From Flammeovirga kamogawensis (GTDB lineage Bacteria; Bacteroidota; Bacteroidia; Cytophagales; Flammeovirgaceae): a stretch of DNA of 64,000 nucleotides. Positions 34,003-43,622 of the stretch are shown here, piece after piece (positions within the stretch are counted from its first letter, which is position 1; the number at the start of each line of letters is the position of its first letter). The DNA lies in the NCBI RefSeq assembly GCF_018736065.1, contig NZ_CP076128.1:3635501-3699500 (forward strand), given 5' to 3'. Below the pieces are notes generated by a model. It was not told where the DNA came from. It searched no databases and saw only the letters and a program-made list of their open reading frames with translations. Position numbers and translations under genes: made by a program.

Positions 34003-35253
34003 TTACTTTTCTCTTCTAATCATACCTGCAGCTACAGTGTTATGTGTTGCTTCATCTACTAGAATAATAGAACCTGTTACTCTGTTAGACTTGTAAGGGT
34101 CTGACATGATTGGTTTTGTAGTTCTAATTTTTACACGAGCAATATCATTCATAGCTAAAGATTTATCACCTTCAATACGGCTTAATGTATTGATGTTTAC
34201 TTTATACTGAATATCTTTAATTATACATCTAGCTTCGTTAGTTGTATGCATCAAGATATATTTTGCACGTGGCCTTGGTGGTTGATCATCCATCCAACAA
34301 AGCATTACATCTAAATCTTGTGTAGCTTGAGGTTTATTGTTAGGACGAACTAACATATCACCTCTTGAAATATCGATGTCATCTTCCAAAGTAATTGTTA
34401 CAGACTGTGGAGGGTAGGCTTCTTTTAATTCTTTATCGAAAGATAAGATTGATTTTACTTTAGAAGTAAAGCCAGAAGGAAGTGCAACAACATCATCACC
34501 CACTCTAAATACACCACTAGAAACACGACCTGCATAACCACGGAAATCATGGTACTCATCTGAGTGAGGGCGGATAATAGTTTGTACAGCAAAACGAGGA
34601 TCAATGTAGTTGTTGTCGCTACTGATATAAATCGTTTCTAAAGTATGTAATAACGTTTCACCTTGGTACCAAGGCATAGCTTCTGATCTATTTACCACGT
34701 TATCACCTTTTAATGCGCTAATAGGCACAAAACGAATTTCTTTTAAGTTTAGTTTAGCACCAAACTCTTTAAAATCTTCTTGAATTTTATTGAAGACTTC
34801 TTCGTCATAATCAACAAGGTCCATTTTGTTTACACAAACTACCAAGTGAGGAATTTGAAGAAGAGAAGCAATAAAAGCGTGACGGTGAGTTTGCTCTACT
34901 AGTCCCTTTCGAGCATCAACAAGAACTAAGGCAAGGTTTGCTGTAGAAGCACCTGTAACCATGTTTCTTGTGTACTGAATATGACCAGGTGTATCAGCAA
35001 TAATAAATTTACGCTTTGGTGTAGCAAAATATCTATAAGCTACATCAATTGTAATACCTTGCTCTCTTTCAGATCTTAACCCATCAGTTAATAAAGATAA
35101 GTCTACATGTTCTAGACCTTTTCTTTTTGATGTTGCTGAAACTTGCTCTAATTGGTCTTCAAAAATTGATTTTGAATCATATAATAAACGGCCTATCAAT
35201 GTACTTTTTCCGTCATCGACACTACCTGCTGTTGTAAATCTTAGTATTTCCAC
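34003..35253 (-). CDS. cysN: Sulfate adenylyltransferase subunit 1, GTPase CysN
   Basis: 416 residues, GTG start. EF-Tu-like GTPase: P-loop GSVDDGKS (10-17), switch region ITIDVAYRYF, DTPGH, NKMD, then two beta-barrel domains. CysN provides GTP energy for CysD to form adenosine 5'-phosphosulfate. No APS-kinase (CysC) extension is present. Lies 21 bases after cysD. No cysC, cysH or cysQ is seen nearby. Confidence 0.95.
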   Translation of the reverse strand: MEILRFTTAGSVDDGKSTLIGRLLYDSKSIFEDQLEQVSATSKRKGLEHVDLSLLTDGLRSEREQGITIDVAYRYFATPKRKFIIADTPGHIQYTRNMVTGASTANLALVLVDARKGLVEQTHRHAFIASLLQIPHLVVCVNKMDLVDYDEEVFNKIQEDFKEFGAKLNLKEIRFVPISALKGDNVVNRSEAMPWYQGETLLHTLETIYISSDNNYIDPRFAVQTIIRPHSDEYHDFRGYAGRVSSGVFRVGDDVVALPSGFTSKVKSILSFDKELKEAYPPQSVTITLEDDIDISRGDMLVRPNNKPQATQDLDVMLCWMDDQPPRPRAKYILMHTTNEARCIIKDIQYKVNINTLSRIEGDKSLAMNDIARVKIRTTKPIMSDPYKSNRVTGSIILVDEATHNTVAAGMIRREK

Positions 35254-35274
35254 TTTGTTGCTGCTTTGTGATTT

Positions 35275-36180
35275 TTAGAAATAACCTTCTTTCTTACGGT
35301 CTTCCATAGAAGTTTCCGAACGTTTGTCGTCAGATCTGTTACCACGTTCAGTTTGACGCATAGCAGATACTTCTTCAACAACTTTTTCTACAGTATCCGC
35401 ATCAGATTCAATACCACCAGTAATAGTAATATCGCCTAATGTTCTGAAACGAATTTTCTTACGCTCAATTTTTTCACCTTCGCGAAGTACTGTAAATTCA
35501 GAAACAGGCAACCAAGTGTTGTCTCTCCAAATCACATCTCTTTCGTGTGCTAAATAAAGAGAAGGAATCTCAATTTTTTCTCTCAAGATATATTGCCAAA
35601 CATCAAATTCAGTCCAGTTAGAAATTGGGAACGCTCTAAAGTGTTCTCCTTGGCTGTATTTTCCGTTAAATAAGTTCCATAATTCTGGACGTTGACGTTT
35701 TGGGTCCCATTGCCCAAACTCATCACGGTGAGAGAAGAAACGTTCTTTTGCACGTGCTTTTTCTTCATCTCTACGACCACCACCAATTAGTACATCAAAA
35801 TTTTCTTTTTCAGTAATATCTAATAGTGTAGTAATTTGAAGAGCATTTCTACTAGCATTGGCACCAGTTTCTTCAATAACTCTACCATCTTCAATAGCTT
35901 CTTGAACAGAACCTACCGCTAAACGAACGCCTAGATCTTGAATTAGATCATCACGGAATTTAATTGTTTCAGGGAAGTTATGTCCTGTATCTACATGAAG
36001 AAAAGTAAAAGGAATTTTAGCAGGGTAAAACGCCTTTTTCGCTAAGTGAGCGACAGTAATAGAGTCTTTCCCTCCTGAGAATAGAAGTGCTGGATTTTGG
36101 AACTGAGCAAATACTTCTCTTAGTACATAAATTGCTTCAGCTTCCAACTCGTCCAAATGTGAAAGTTGATAATTACTCAT
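35275..36180 (-). CDS. cysD: Sulfate adenylyltransferase subunit 2, CysD
   Basis: 301 residues. Adenine-nucleotide alpha-hydrolase fold with the PP-loop SGGKDS (35-40), the HVDTGHNFPE and RRDEEKARAKERFFSHRD motifs of CysD. Catalyses ATP sulfurylation with CysN, the first step of sulfate assimilation. First gene of the cysDN pair, ATG start at 36180. The 149-base upstream region has no clear promoter core. Confidence 0.96.
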   Translation of the reverse strand: MSNYQLSHLDELEAEAIYVLREVFAQFQNPALLFSGGKDSITVAHLAKKAFYPAKIPFTFLHVDTGHNFPETIKFRDDLIQDLGVRLAVGSVQEAIEDGRVIEETGANASRNALQITTLLDITEKENFDVLIGGGRRDEEKARAKERFFSHRDEFGQWDPKRQRPELWNLFNGKYSQGEHFRAFPISNWTEFDVWQYILREKIEIPSLYLAHERDVIWRDNTWLPVSEFTVLREGEKIERKKIRFRTLGDITITGGIESDADTVEKVVEEVSAMRQTERGNRSDDKRSETSMEDRKKEGYF

Positions 36181-36329
36181 TGATGTATAGTATATTTTAT
36201 TTGTATCCTATAGTTTAAGTAGGTTTATAGTAATTTGAATTAAGCTATAATTCTACACAAGCGATAAAGATAAAATGTATTCTTTAAGTATTCTAAAAAA
36301 TAGAGGTGAAATTATGTCAATAAGCTGAT

Positions 36330-38471
36330 TTATAGCTTAATTGTTATCCCTAGTTCTGTTGCAATATCTTTTCTTTGCTGTACTAACAGGGTTAAAAGTT
36401 GTAATGCTTCCATCATTTTTTCATCATTCCCATTTTTTTCAGCTTCTAATAAACCTGTATTGCATTGGTCTATAAGGTCAGAAAGGTAAGTGAGTTTATA
36501 ATGTAAGAGAGAATTATAGGCAAGTCTACCAATGTTTTCATCCATAGTAGGAATCATAATTCTATGGCGTTTAAACCATTCATCACTTGGTTTATGTTCT
36601 TCATTTAAATCAGTGATTCTTTGTAAAGTTTTACGGTCTTTCTCACTACTATATTTTTCTTTGAAATGATTTACAGAAGGAACTTCTCCCATTGCAGTTT
36701 CATTTTTATAATCAACTAATATTTGTTGGCAAAACTCATCTTCGAGCATCATTGAACCTAGTTCATTAAAAAGGTACTCGTAGATATAACCAACTTTATC
36801 ATCTACGTAAGCTCCACCGTATAGTAATAAAATTCTAATAAATTCTTCTTCATGGATACCTAATTTAGATAAACGGTTACCAGTTGTAGATCTAGAAGAA
36901 GTTTCGTCTTTTTGATCACTATTTGGTATTTCTTGAGGTCCTAATGGTGGTAAATAACCATTTTCGCCATCAAAATGAGGTTCTGGAATATCAAATTCAG
37001 GAGCGAAAGATGGAGGTGGTACATCTCCAAAATTATCCATCGGAGGAGGAGGTAAATCAGATGGCATGTTTGGAGGAGGAGTACTTGGTGGAAGACCACT
37101 TGATCCTGCTCCATTTGGATTTTCATACGGACGACGAGCTCTTGTTTTCTCTTTTTCAATTCTTTCAATCTCCCTTTTTGTTAAAGCGTTGAGTTCTTTT
37201 ATCAACCCATCAACCGAGATATCAAAAACAGTAGCACATTCTTTTATAAAAATCTCTTGCTGAATTGTATCAGGTATTTTGACAATACTTTTAAGTACTT
37301 CTCTAACTTTTTCAGCTTTATTTAAAGGGTCATTTTTAGCTTCTTCATTGTAGAGTTTTGCAGCAAAAAGAATAAAATCAGTTTCTGCATCTTTTAAAAA
37401 CTCAGCAAATTTAGTTCCCCCTAATTGTGTACAATAGCTATCCGGATCTTCTCCTTCAGGTAAACGAACAACCCGAACGTTTAAACCTTGTTCAAGAAGC
37501 ATATCTACACCACGAATAGCAGCTTTTAAACCAGCAGCATCTCCATCAAAAACAGCTGTTACATTATTTGTAAAGCGTTTTATTTGTTTTATCTGTCCTT
37601 CTGTTAAAGCGGTACCAGATGATGCAACAACATTTTCAATACCCGATTGATTTAATGAAATAACATCTGTGTATCCTTCAACTAGATAGCATCTATCTTT
37701 TATTCGTAAGGCATCTTTTGCATGGTAAATACCATAAAGAGCATCACTTTTATGATAAATTTCTGTTTCTGGAGAGTTTAGGTATTTGGGTTTGCCATCT
37801 TTTTTGAGTGTACGTGCTCCAAAGGCAATTACACGGCCAGATAGATCATGTATAGGAAACATCACTCTACCTCTAAAGCGATCGTATTTTTTTCCTTTTT
37901 CGTTTTCAGAACGTAAACCTGCTAATTCAAGAGATGTTTCAGTATATCCTTTTTCGAATGCACTTTTTTCCAGAGCATCCCAAGCATCAAGACTATATCC
38001 TAAATCAAACTTATTTATTGTGTCTCCGTTGTACCCTCGATTTTTAAAATATCCTAGACCTAATGATTTCCCTTCTTGTGAAGTTTGCATAGTTCGCATA
38101 AAGAAATCTTTAGCATAATTCATTGTTAAGTAAATACTTTCCCTACGTTTATGCTTTTCTTCTTCTTCGGGAGAACGTTTTTTCTCTATAATTTTAATAC
38201 CATATTTGGCAGCAAGATATTTTAGAGATTCAACATAATTTAAACCTTCTTTTTCTTGTACAAACTTGATAGCATCCCCAGAAGCACCACAAGAAAAGCA
38301 TTTATAAAGGTTCATGCTTGGTGTTACATACATTGATGGCGAACTATCGACATGAAAAGGACAGAGTCCAATCCATGATTTACCCTTCTTTTTTAGGGTA
38401 ACAAAATCTTCGACAACTTCAACAATGTCTAACGTTCTTTTTATTTCTTCTACGGTTTCCTGAGGTATCAT
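36330..38471 (-). CDS. dnaG: DNA primase DnaG
   Basis: 713 residues. N-terminal CHC2 zinc finger (Cys37, His40, Cys58, Cys61), RNA polymerase domain with YLVEGYTD, and Toprim with FDGDAAG. Residues ~445-520 form a Pro/Gly-rich linker (runs such as PPPPMDNFGDVPPP) before the C-terminal helicase-interaction domain; this makes the protein longer than many DnaGs. Synthesises RNA primers at the replication fork. Divergent from recO. A TAACTTTG promoter core lies 60 bases upstream. Confidence 0.95.
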   Translation of the reverse strand: MIPQETVEEIKRTLDIVEVVEDFVTLKKKGKSWIGLCPFHVDSSPSMYVTPSMNLYKCFSCGASGDAIKFVQEKEGLNYVESLKYLAAKYGIKIIEKKRSPEEEEKHKRRESIYLTMNYAKDFFMRTMQTSQEGKSLGLGYFKNRGYNGDTINKFDLGYSLDAWDALEKSAFEKGYTETSLELAGLRSENEKGKKYDRFRGRVMFPIHDLSGRVIAFGARTLKKDGKPKYLNSPETEIYHKSDALYGIYHAKDALRIKDRCYLVEGYTDVISLNQSGIENVVASSGTALTEGQIKQIKRFTNNVTAVFDGDAAGLKAAIRGVDMLLEQGLNVRVVRLPEGEDPDSYCTQLGGTKFAEFLKDAETDFILFAAKLYNEEAKNDPLNKAEKVREVLKSIVKIPDTIQQEIFIKECATVFDISVDGLIKELNALTKREIERIEKEKTRARRPYENPNGAGSSGLPPSTPPPNMPSDLPPPPMDNFGDVPPPSFAPEFDIPEPHFDGENGYLPPLGPQEIPNSDQKDETSSRSTTGNRLSKLGIHEEEFIRILLLYGGAYVDDKVGYIYEYLFNELGSMMLEDEFCQQILVDYKNETAMGEVPSVNHFKEKYSSEKDRKTLQRITDLNEEHKPSDEWFKRHRIMIPTMDENIGRLAYNSLLHYKLTYLSDLIDQCNTGLLEAEKNGNDEKMMEALQLLTLLVQQRKDIATELGITIKL

Positions 38472-38530
38472 TAGAATCTATCCTTATTTAAATTGTTCTA
38501 TAAATATGAACAATATTATTCTTGGCATTA

Positions 38531-38538
38531 CAAAGTTA
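38531..38538 (-). promoter_or_regulatory. Candidate -7 element for dnaG
   Basis: TAACTTTG on the minus strand matches TAnnTTTG and is 60 bases before the dnaG ATG. No clear TTG is found at -33, so this is tentative. Confidence 0.35.
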
Positions 38539-38584
38539 AAGGATTGTGATGTAACTTCACTATAACACATTCAAAAGGATCACA

Positions 38585-39286
38585 ATGATTGCGTCAACCA
38601 AAGGTATTACATTAAGTAGTCTTCGTTACAGAGAATCTTCTTTGATAGTACATGTGTATACAGAAGAATTTGGGAGAAGAGATTACATCATAAAAGGAGC
38701 TTTTAGTAAAAAAAGTAATAAGGCATCATTTTATCAGCCCTTAAATTTATTAGCTATGGAGGTTTATGAGAACCCAACTAATAATTTAAATTTGGTAAAA
38801 GAAGTACAGGTAATAGAACCGTTATTATCTTTTAGAATTGTACCTCAGAAATCTATGATTCTTACTTTTGTTACAGAGTTTTTAGAAAAAGTTTTAAGAG
38901 ATGATGAAGTTGGAAATAAAGAAATTTTTGAATTCTTATCTTATAGTTTAATTGAGTTAGACAAGCTAAAAGCGAATTGGAATTGCTTTACACTACAGTT
39001 TATGATGAGGTTAAGTAATTATTTAGGCTTTGGTATTGAAAATGGAGAAATGTTGATTCAAGAAACTGATGTGGCTGGTTATGAGGATCACTCAATTATC
39101 ATGGCACTAAATCAACTTTTAAATACACCTTATGATTCAGCTCCTCAATTTCCACTTCAATTTAGAAGACAATTGATGGATATAATAATTAAATTTTATG
39201 CTTTGCAGATTCCAACTTTTGGAGAGTTGAAAACTTTACAGGTATTGAGAGAAATGGGTACAATATCTCAAAAGAGAAAAAGGTGA
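38585..39286 (+). CDS. recO: DNA repair protein RecO
   Basis: 233 residues. N-terminal OB-fold with the RecO signature (TKGITLSSLRYRESSLIVHVYTEEFGRRDYIIKGAF), then a helical domain without the zinc-binding cysteines of some RecOs. RecO loads RecA on SSB-coated single-stranded DNA with RecR. Start ATG at 38585 is preceded by AAGGATC, a usable ribosome site. Confidence 0.92.
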   Translation: MIASTKGITLSSLRYRESSLIVHVYTEEFGRRDYIIKGAFSKKSNKASFYQPLNLLAMEVYENPTNNLNLVKEVQVIEPLLSFRIVPQKSMILTFVTEFLEKVLRDDEVGNKEIFEFLSYSLIELDKLKANWNCFTLQFMMRLSNYLGFGIENGEMLIQETDVAGYEDHSIIMALNQLLNTPYDSAPQFPLQFRRQLMDIIIKFYALQIPTFGELKTLQVLREMGTISQKRKR

Positions 39287-39308
39287 AGTTTGATTTACTC
39301 CACCTTTT
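39278..39308. terminator. Weak hairpin between convergent recO and secreted-protein genes
   Basis: AAAAGGTG and CACCTTTT form an 8-bp stem with a 15-base loop; it overlaps the recO stop codon and lacks a T-run. Confidence 0.35.
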
Positions 39309-39315
39309 GGACTGA

Positions 39316-39831
39316 TTATATTAATCGTATATATATTTCTTTGTCTATTACCTGAGGAAGGCCATTAATATCATTTTGACTACTTAATTGAACATGAACG
39401 GTATAAGTACCAGTTTCTGTTAACTGTGTATTTATAAATTTCTTGAGGTTGATAATCACAGATTTTTGTTTTTCGATTGGAAAACTTAATCCTACTAAAT
39501 CTATTTTTTCAATACTTTCTCCATCATCAGCAGCTCTTACAACATGCCCATTACATTTAATATCTAATACCTGTAAGTTATTAGCACTAGTAATTTTAAG
39601 AAAAATATTATCAAAATGACCTTTTTTACCAACAATTGTTTCGGCAATATCAATATTTAAACCCTTAACTTCAGGAAGAGTGTTGTCTTCATGTTCATCA
39701 AAATATGTCATTGCAAATTCTTCAGAATCAGGTTTATTAAAAGTATTTGAGTGTGTATTTATGAAATAAGCATTAAATGATAAAATGCCAATCATAGAAG
39801 TTACGATAAGGAAAGTTATTGATTTCATCAT
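39316..39831 (-). CDS. Unknown secreted protein
   Basis: 171 residues with an N-terminal hydrophobic signal (residues ~4-22) and no Cys lipobox. The rest is beta-rich (LQVLDIKCNGHVVRA, VHVQLSSQNDINGLP) without a motif I recognise. The start MM could be at either methionine. Between recO (convergent) and the symporter gene. Real by its clean signal peptide and isolated frame; function unknown. Confidence 0.65.
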   Translation of the reverse strand: MMKSITFLIVTSMIGILSFNAYFINTHSNTFNKPDSEEFAMTYFDEHEDNTLPEVKGLNIDIAETIVGKKGHFDNIFLKITSANNLQVLDIKCNGHVVRAADDGESIEKIDLVGLSFPIEKQKSVIINLKKFINTQLTETGTYTVHVQLSSQNDINGLPQVIDKEIYIRLI

Positions 39832-39937
39832 TAGAGAATTTAAAGTGTAAGTTCTCTACTATAGACGTTATCTAACTTCAATTCGTCAACAAATAGTTTA
39901 AATTTTAAGTTAATCTAACTTAATGATTGTTATTGTA

Positions 39938-41398
39938 TTACGCCTCTACTTTTCGAGAAGATAAGAATAAACCAAGAAAAGTAAGGCACCCATTGAGTAA
40001 TAATAGTTCATACCCAAATTTATATCCATTTAGTAATTCTGTAGAGTAAGTTTTTATAAAATAACATATAGTAGGTGCTAATAAGCAGATAAGTACATAA
40101 TATCTAGGTTGATATTTCTTATTCATTAATATACCAAATGAAAATAAACCTAATAGTGGTCCGTAAGTATAAGAAGCTATTTTTAGTATGGTATCTAGTG
40201 CGTTTGTATTATTAATTGATTCAAAAATGATTACTAAAATAAATAGTAAAAAGGCAAAAGAAAAATGTGTTAACCTTTTCACTTTTTCTTTATCATCGTT
40301 TGATTTTTTACTATCAGTTAAGTTTAAAAAGTCGACACAAAATGAAGTAGTTAATGATGTTATAGCAGAGTCTGCACTAGAAAAAGCTGCAGCAATTACG
40401 CCCAATAAAAATATACTAGCTCCAATAAAACCTAATTTTTGTTGTGCAATTAATGGGAATACTTTATCTGATTTACTAGGTAACTCTAATTGAATAAAAT
40501 CTGCATAGCTGTATAAGTAAACACCCAATAATAAAAATAATGCGAGAGTGAGAAATAAAATACCACTAAAAATTACCATGTTTTTTTGTGAGTCTTTTAG
40601 CTTTTTAATGGTAAGGTTTTTCTGCATCATGTCCTGATCAAAACCTGTCATTACAATAACAATAAAAGCTCCAGCAATAAACTGTTTCCAAAAATAATTT
40701 GGAGCATTTATATCCCAGAAAAAAACTTGAGTATAGGTAGTATTCTCAGTAGCTTTTGTCCAAATTTCACCCATTGAACTAGACATTGTATTAGTTATTA
40801 ATACAATTGTAAGAACACCAGCAATAAGCATAAATGCACTTTGTAGTATATCTGTCCAAACAACTGTTTTTATTCCGCCTTTAAGCGTGTATAAACTAAT
40901 AATCAGTAATAATATAAATGCGTTAACTAAGAAGGGAACACCTAATGGCTCATAAATAAAGGTTTGTAGCACAGTAGCCATTATAAATAGTTTGCCGGCA
41001 GCCTGTAAACCTCTGGATAAAATAAATAAGGATGAACCAGTTTTATAAGCAGTTTTTCCAAAACGGTTATTCAGAAAACCATAAATGGATATCAAATTAT
41101 TGGAGTAATAGAGCGGCATTAAAACGTAAGCTATTACTACATAGCCAACAATATATCCAAGTCCCATTTGTAAGTAGCTAAAAGAAGCAGCCTTTACTAT
41201 ACCGGGTAAAGATATAAATGTAATACCAGAAAGGGTGGTACCTATCATTCCAAATGTTACAGCATACCAAGGAGAGTTTTTGTCTCCGGTAAAAAATGTT
41301 GTTGTGTTACTACTTTTTGAAGAATAAAAAGAAATGACAAATAATAATACCACATAGGCTAAGAATAAACCTAAGCTTTCAATTGCAGAAATACTCAT
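39938..41398 (-). CDS. Sodium:solute symporter (SSS family)
   Basis: 486 residues from ATG 41398 (MSISAIESLGLFLAYV). A GTG at 41410 is also in frame, but AAGGTG lies 7 bases before the ATG. About 13 membrane helices. Family features: SSNTTTFFTGDK, the ATTLSGITF-like sodium site (GTTLSGITFISLPG), GGIKTVVWTD, and GFDQDMMQKNL. These carriers bring sugars, amino acids or sialic acid in with sodium; the substrate is not evident. The ribosome site is inside a hairpin arm (41408-41488). Confidence 0.88.
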   Translation of the reverse strand: MSISAIESLGLFLAYVVLLFVISFYSSKSSNTTTFFTGDKNSPWYAVTFGMIGTTLSGITFISLPGIVKAASFSYLQMGLGYIVGYVVIAYVLMPLYYSNNLISIYGFLNNRFGKTAYKTGSSLFILSRGLQAAGKLFIMATVLQTFIYEPLGVPFLVNAFILLLIISLYTLKGGIKTVVWTDILQSAFMLIAGVLTIVLITNTMSSSMGEIWTKATENTTYTQVFFWDINAPNYFWKQFIAGAFIVIVMTGFDQDMMQKNLTIKKLKDSQKNMVIFSGILFLTLALFLLLGVYLYSYADFIQLELPSKSDKVFPLIAQQKLGFIGASIFLLGVIAAAFSSADSAITSLTTSFCVDFLNLTDSKKSNDDKEKVKRLTHFSFAFLLFILVIIFESINNTNALDTILKIASYTYGPLLGLFSFGILMNKKYQPRYYVLICLLAPTICYFIKTYSTELLNGYKFGYELLLLNGCLTFLGLFLSSRKVEA

Positions 41399-41407
41399 AT
41401 AAAAAAA

Positions 41408-41488
41408 CACCTTAATTATTGAATCACAAAAGTGATAAGATTAATTGACTTCTGAAAGAAAGCCGAATGATCTTCAATAATTAAGGTG
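41408..41488 (-). promoter_or_regulatory. Hairpin that ends the lipoprotein operon and covers the symporter ribosome site
   Basis: Exact 16-bp arms at 41408-41423 and 41473-41488 (CACCTTAATTATTGAA and its complement) with a 49-base loop. On the minus strand, the 3' arm ends AAGGTG, followed by T7 and the symporter ATG (41398). It looks like a terminator with a long loop 22 bases after the COG3014 gene stop, yet the 3' arm is also the symporter's Shine-Dalgarno. Translation control or attenuation is a reasonable guess. Confidence 0.6.
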
Positions 41489-41509
41489 AATAAGTAGTTA
41501 TTCTTTTAA

Positions 41510-42901
41510 CTAGAATTGTGATGACGTCTGAGCATCAAAAGAAGTTAGGGTGTAATATGGTAATACAACTCTTTCTCCTTTATTAAATTTAGGTAACTGA
41601 ATAGTACGTTTTTCTTTTGTCCCTTTTAAAGTAGTAAGTTCTATTTCTACAGAAGTTTGACCTTCTACAAGAGGGATTCTAGAATAAGAAATATCTTTAG
41701 GGAGTGATTGCCAAGACCTTGTGTCAGCAGATTCTGTAGCAGAACCAATTATACTTAAAGCGGCACCCCACCCTTCATTTTCTTGAGAAACTTTTGCTGC
41801 TACACTTTGTTTTAAAGCTACACGTAATAGTGTTTTACTAAACTCAAGTAACATTCTTTCTTCAAGTACTTTAAAAGAGATAGCATTGATATCTTCAGCA
41901 AAAGAGAAACCGTATTTATTTCCGGTACTATCCATTACAATAGCATCTTTATAAAAGCTTTTTCTTTCTACATATTTAGGGAATACAGCTCTAATCCAAG
42001 ATACAGAAGGTTGATCTTTACCTGCGTAGTATGGGAATGTTAATCCAAGATCTTTATTCACGAATGTAACCCAACCGTTACTTCCTTGGATAATTGCAAA
42101 GTTAATTCCCCATTCATCTTTAACAGGAGACATACCATTGTTCCATAAAAGAACTAAATCGGCATATGCTTCATCCTTTTTATTTTCAATGCCAAATTTC
42201 TTAGCGTATTTATCTGCATCATCCCACAGACCAGTTTCTTGAGCTGTTCTCACTAAATCTAACTTTAGTTGTTGAGGGATTGGTGTTTTAAATAATTTAG
42301 CATAATCATTTTCGTAAATATCTAAAGCGTTACGATATGCGATAAATGCATTGTTAGGATCGTTGAATGCCTCATAGATAATACCCATCATTACATGGAT
42401 AAAAGCGTCTTTTTTATATTTTTTATCCGATTTATATTTATCAGAAAGCTGATTTAAACGGATATTCATTCGCTTACATTCAACAAGAGCCTCGTTATAT
42501 TGTCTCATTTCAAGGTAATTTAGAGCCTTGAAATAGTTTACCATTAGTTTTTCGTGGTCCTCGCCAGGGTAAGTTGTTAAGTTAGGATTTAGAAGTAAAG
42601 CACCACCTTCTTCTAAAACACTTTTTTTATGATCCTCTACAAAAATATCAGCCTTTTGGAAGTATTGATTACTTTGATCAAACTCTCTTTGAAGGGAAGT
42701 AACCATACCATAATTGACATAGTATAGAAATTCCAAACGCCCTGTTTCCATTTTCTTACTCGCGGCCATAAAAGCTGCTGCTTGATCATAATTACTTTCA
42801 GATAACGCTTTGTTAAATTCGTACGTTTTCTGGTAGAATGTTGGAGCACAAGCAACTACGGTGAAGACTAATGTTAGACAGATTAAAAAACGATAGATCA
42901 T
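41510..42901 (-). CDS. COG3014-type lipoprotein with TPR repeats
   Basis: 463 residues. Lipobox FTVVAC (Cys18), then TPR-like helical repeats (residues ~25-190: FNKALSESNYDQAAAFM, YFKALNYLEMRQYNEAL, AFIAYRNALDIYEND). The C-terminal half is beta-rich, with IELTTLKGTKEKRTIQLP near the end. Homologues are listed as COG3014, and in other bacteria they sit next to LpoB genes, as here. The gene is probably part of a peptidoglycan-synthase-activating system; exact role unknown. Confidence 0.75.
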   Translation of the reverse strand: MIYRFLICLTLVFTVVACAPTFYQKTYEFNKALSESNYDQAAAFMAASKKMETGRLEFLYYVNYGMVTSLQREFDQSNQYFQKADIFVEDHKKSVLEEGGALLLNPNLTTYPGEDHEKLMVNYFKALNYLEMRQYNEALVECKRMNIRLNQLSDKYKSDKKYKKDAFIHVMMGIIYEAFNDPNNAFIAYRNALDIYENDYAKLFKTPIPQQLKLDLVRTAQETGLWDDADKYAKKFGIENKKDEAYADLVLLWNNGMSPVKDEWGINFAIIQGSNGWVTFVNKDLGLTFPYYAGKDQPSVSWIRAVFPKYVERKSFYKDAIVMDSTGNKYGFSFAEDINAISFKVLEERMLLEFSKTLLRVALKQSVAAKVSQENEGWGAALSIIGSATESADTRSWQSLPKDISYSRIPLVEGQTSVEIELTTLKGTKEKRTIQLPKFNKGERVVLPYYTLTSFDAQTSSQF

Positions 42902-42942
42902 ACTGAAAAAAAAGTTGAGTATGTTGGTTTATATATAAGAGA

Positions 42943-42975
42943 ACCTCCCTAAATCCTTTATGGTTTTAGGGAGGT
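42943..42975 (-). terminator. Hairpin between the LpoB-like and COG3014 genes
   Basis: ACCTCCCTAAA and TTTAGGGAGGT form an 11-bp stem. On the minus strand there is no strong T-run after it, so it may be a partial terminator or an RNA-stability element inside the operon. Confidence 0.5.
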
Positions 42976-42994
42976 ATATTTTTTTAATATCAAA

Positions 42995-43585
42995 TTAGTT
43001 TTTGATATACTTTTTGATCTCTTTATCTCCGATCCAAACTTTTTCAGTAGTTTCAAGATCAGCTAATTCAAGATTGATTTTGTAGTTTACTAACTTTTCT
43101 TTTTTAAGTTCATCAACTGTAGAATTGATAGTTCCGAACATAATAAAGTCAGCACCTAACTCTTGTGCAATTCTCTTCTGAGTTTCTTCAGAAGCATTTG
43201 TTTGTTGAGACTGTTGCTCAGCACGTAATTGCTCACGGAATTGATCGTTTTCTACAACTCTTACTTTACCAGAGTTAATAAATTCACGCTCAATATCTTT
43301 AATAAAAGTTTCTGCTTCAATGTGCTCATGGCTTTTATTAATAACGCCACCTACAATTACTACAGGTTTTTTATTTTTAGAGTTTTCAAAGTTTGGTAAC
43401 CAAGGACGGCTCATAACATCAGAAATCATATCTTTAGATACTTGTCTTGAATCTGTGTCATTCCATCTACCACTAATATCAATAGTTTGGTTTGGGTCTA
43501 CTCTAGTTACAGATCTAGAACAAGATCCTACTATAATTAAAGAAAGAATTGCTACTGCAAAAGTAAATCTCTTCGTTAAATTCAT
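42995..43585 (-). CDS. LpoB-like penicillin-binding-protein activator lipoprotein
   Basis: 196 residues, lipobox IIVGSC (Cys22). Matches the LpoB/PF13036-type domain: SRTVTR-like start, ISGRWNDTDS, PWLPNFENSKNKKPVVIVGG, a strand-helix ending VRVVEN, QELGADFIMFGTINS and LADLETTEKVWIGDKEIKKY. In Enterobacteria LpoB activates PBP1b from the outer membrane. Found with COG3014 in several phyla; presence in Bacteroidota suggests a parallel activator. Confidence 0.8.
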   Translation of the reverse strand: MNLTKRFTFAVAILSLIIVGSCSRSVTRVDPNQTIDISGRWNDTDSRQVSKDMISDVMSRPWLPNFENSKNKKPVVIVGGVINKSHEHIEAETFIKDIEREFINSGKVRVVENDQFREQLRAEQQSQQTNASEETQKRIAQELGADFIMFGTINSTVDELKKEKLVNYKINLELADLETTEKVWIGDKEIKKYIKN

Positions 43586-43622
43586 TGTTTTGTATTGTAT
43601 TAATTGTAATTATACTTAAAAG

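Noticed and set aside
33881-34096. 71-codon plus-strand ORF across the cysN terminator
   Set aside because: It spans the cysDN terminator and the end of cysN in antisense; no homology visible.
36923-37263. Several overlapping ORFs on both strands over the DnaG linker
   Set aside because: They arise from the repetitive Pro/Gly codons of the dnaG linker; none has a start context or known domain.
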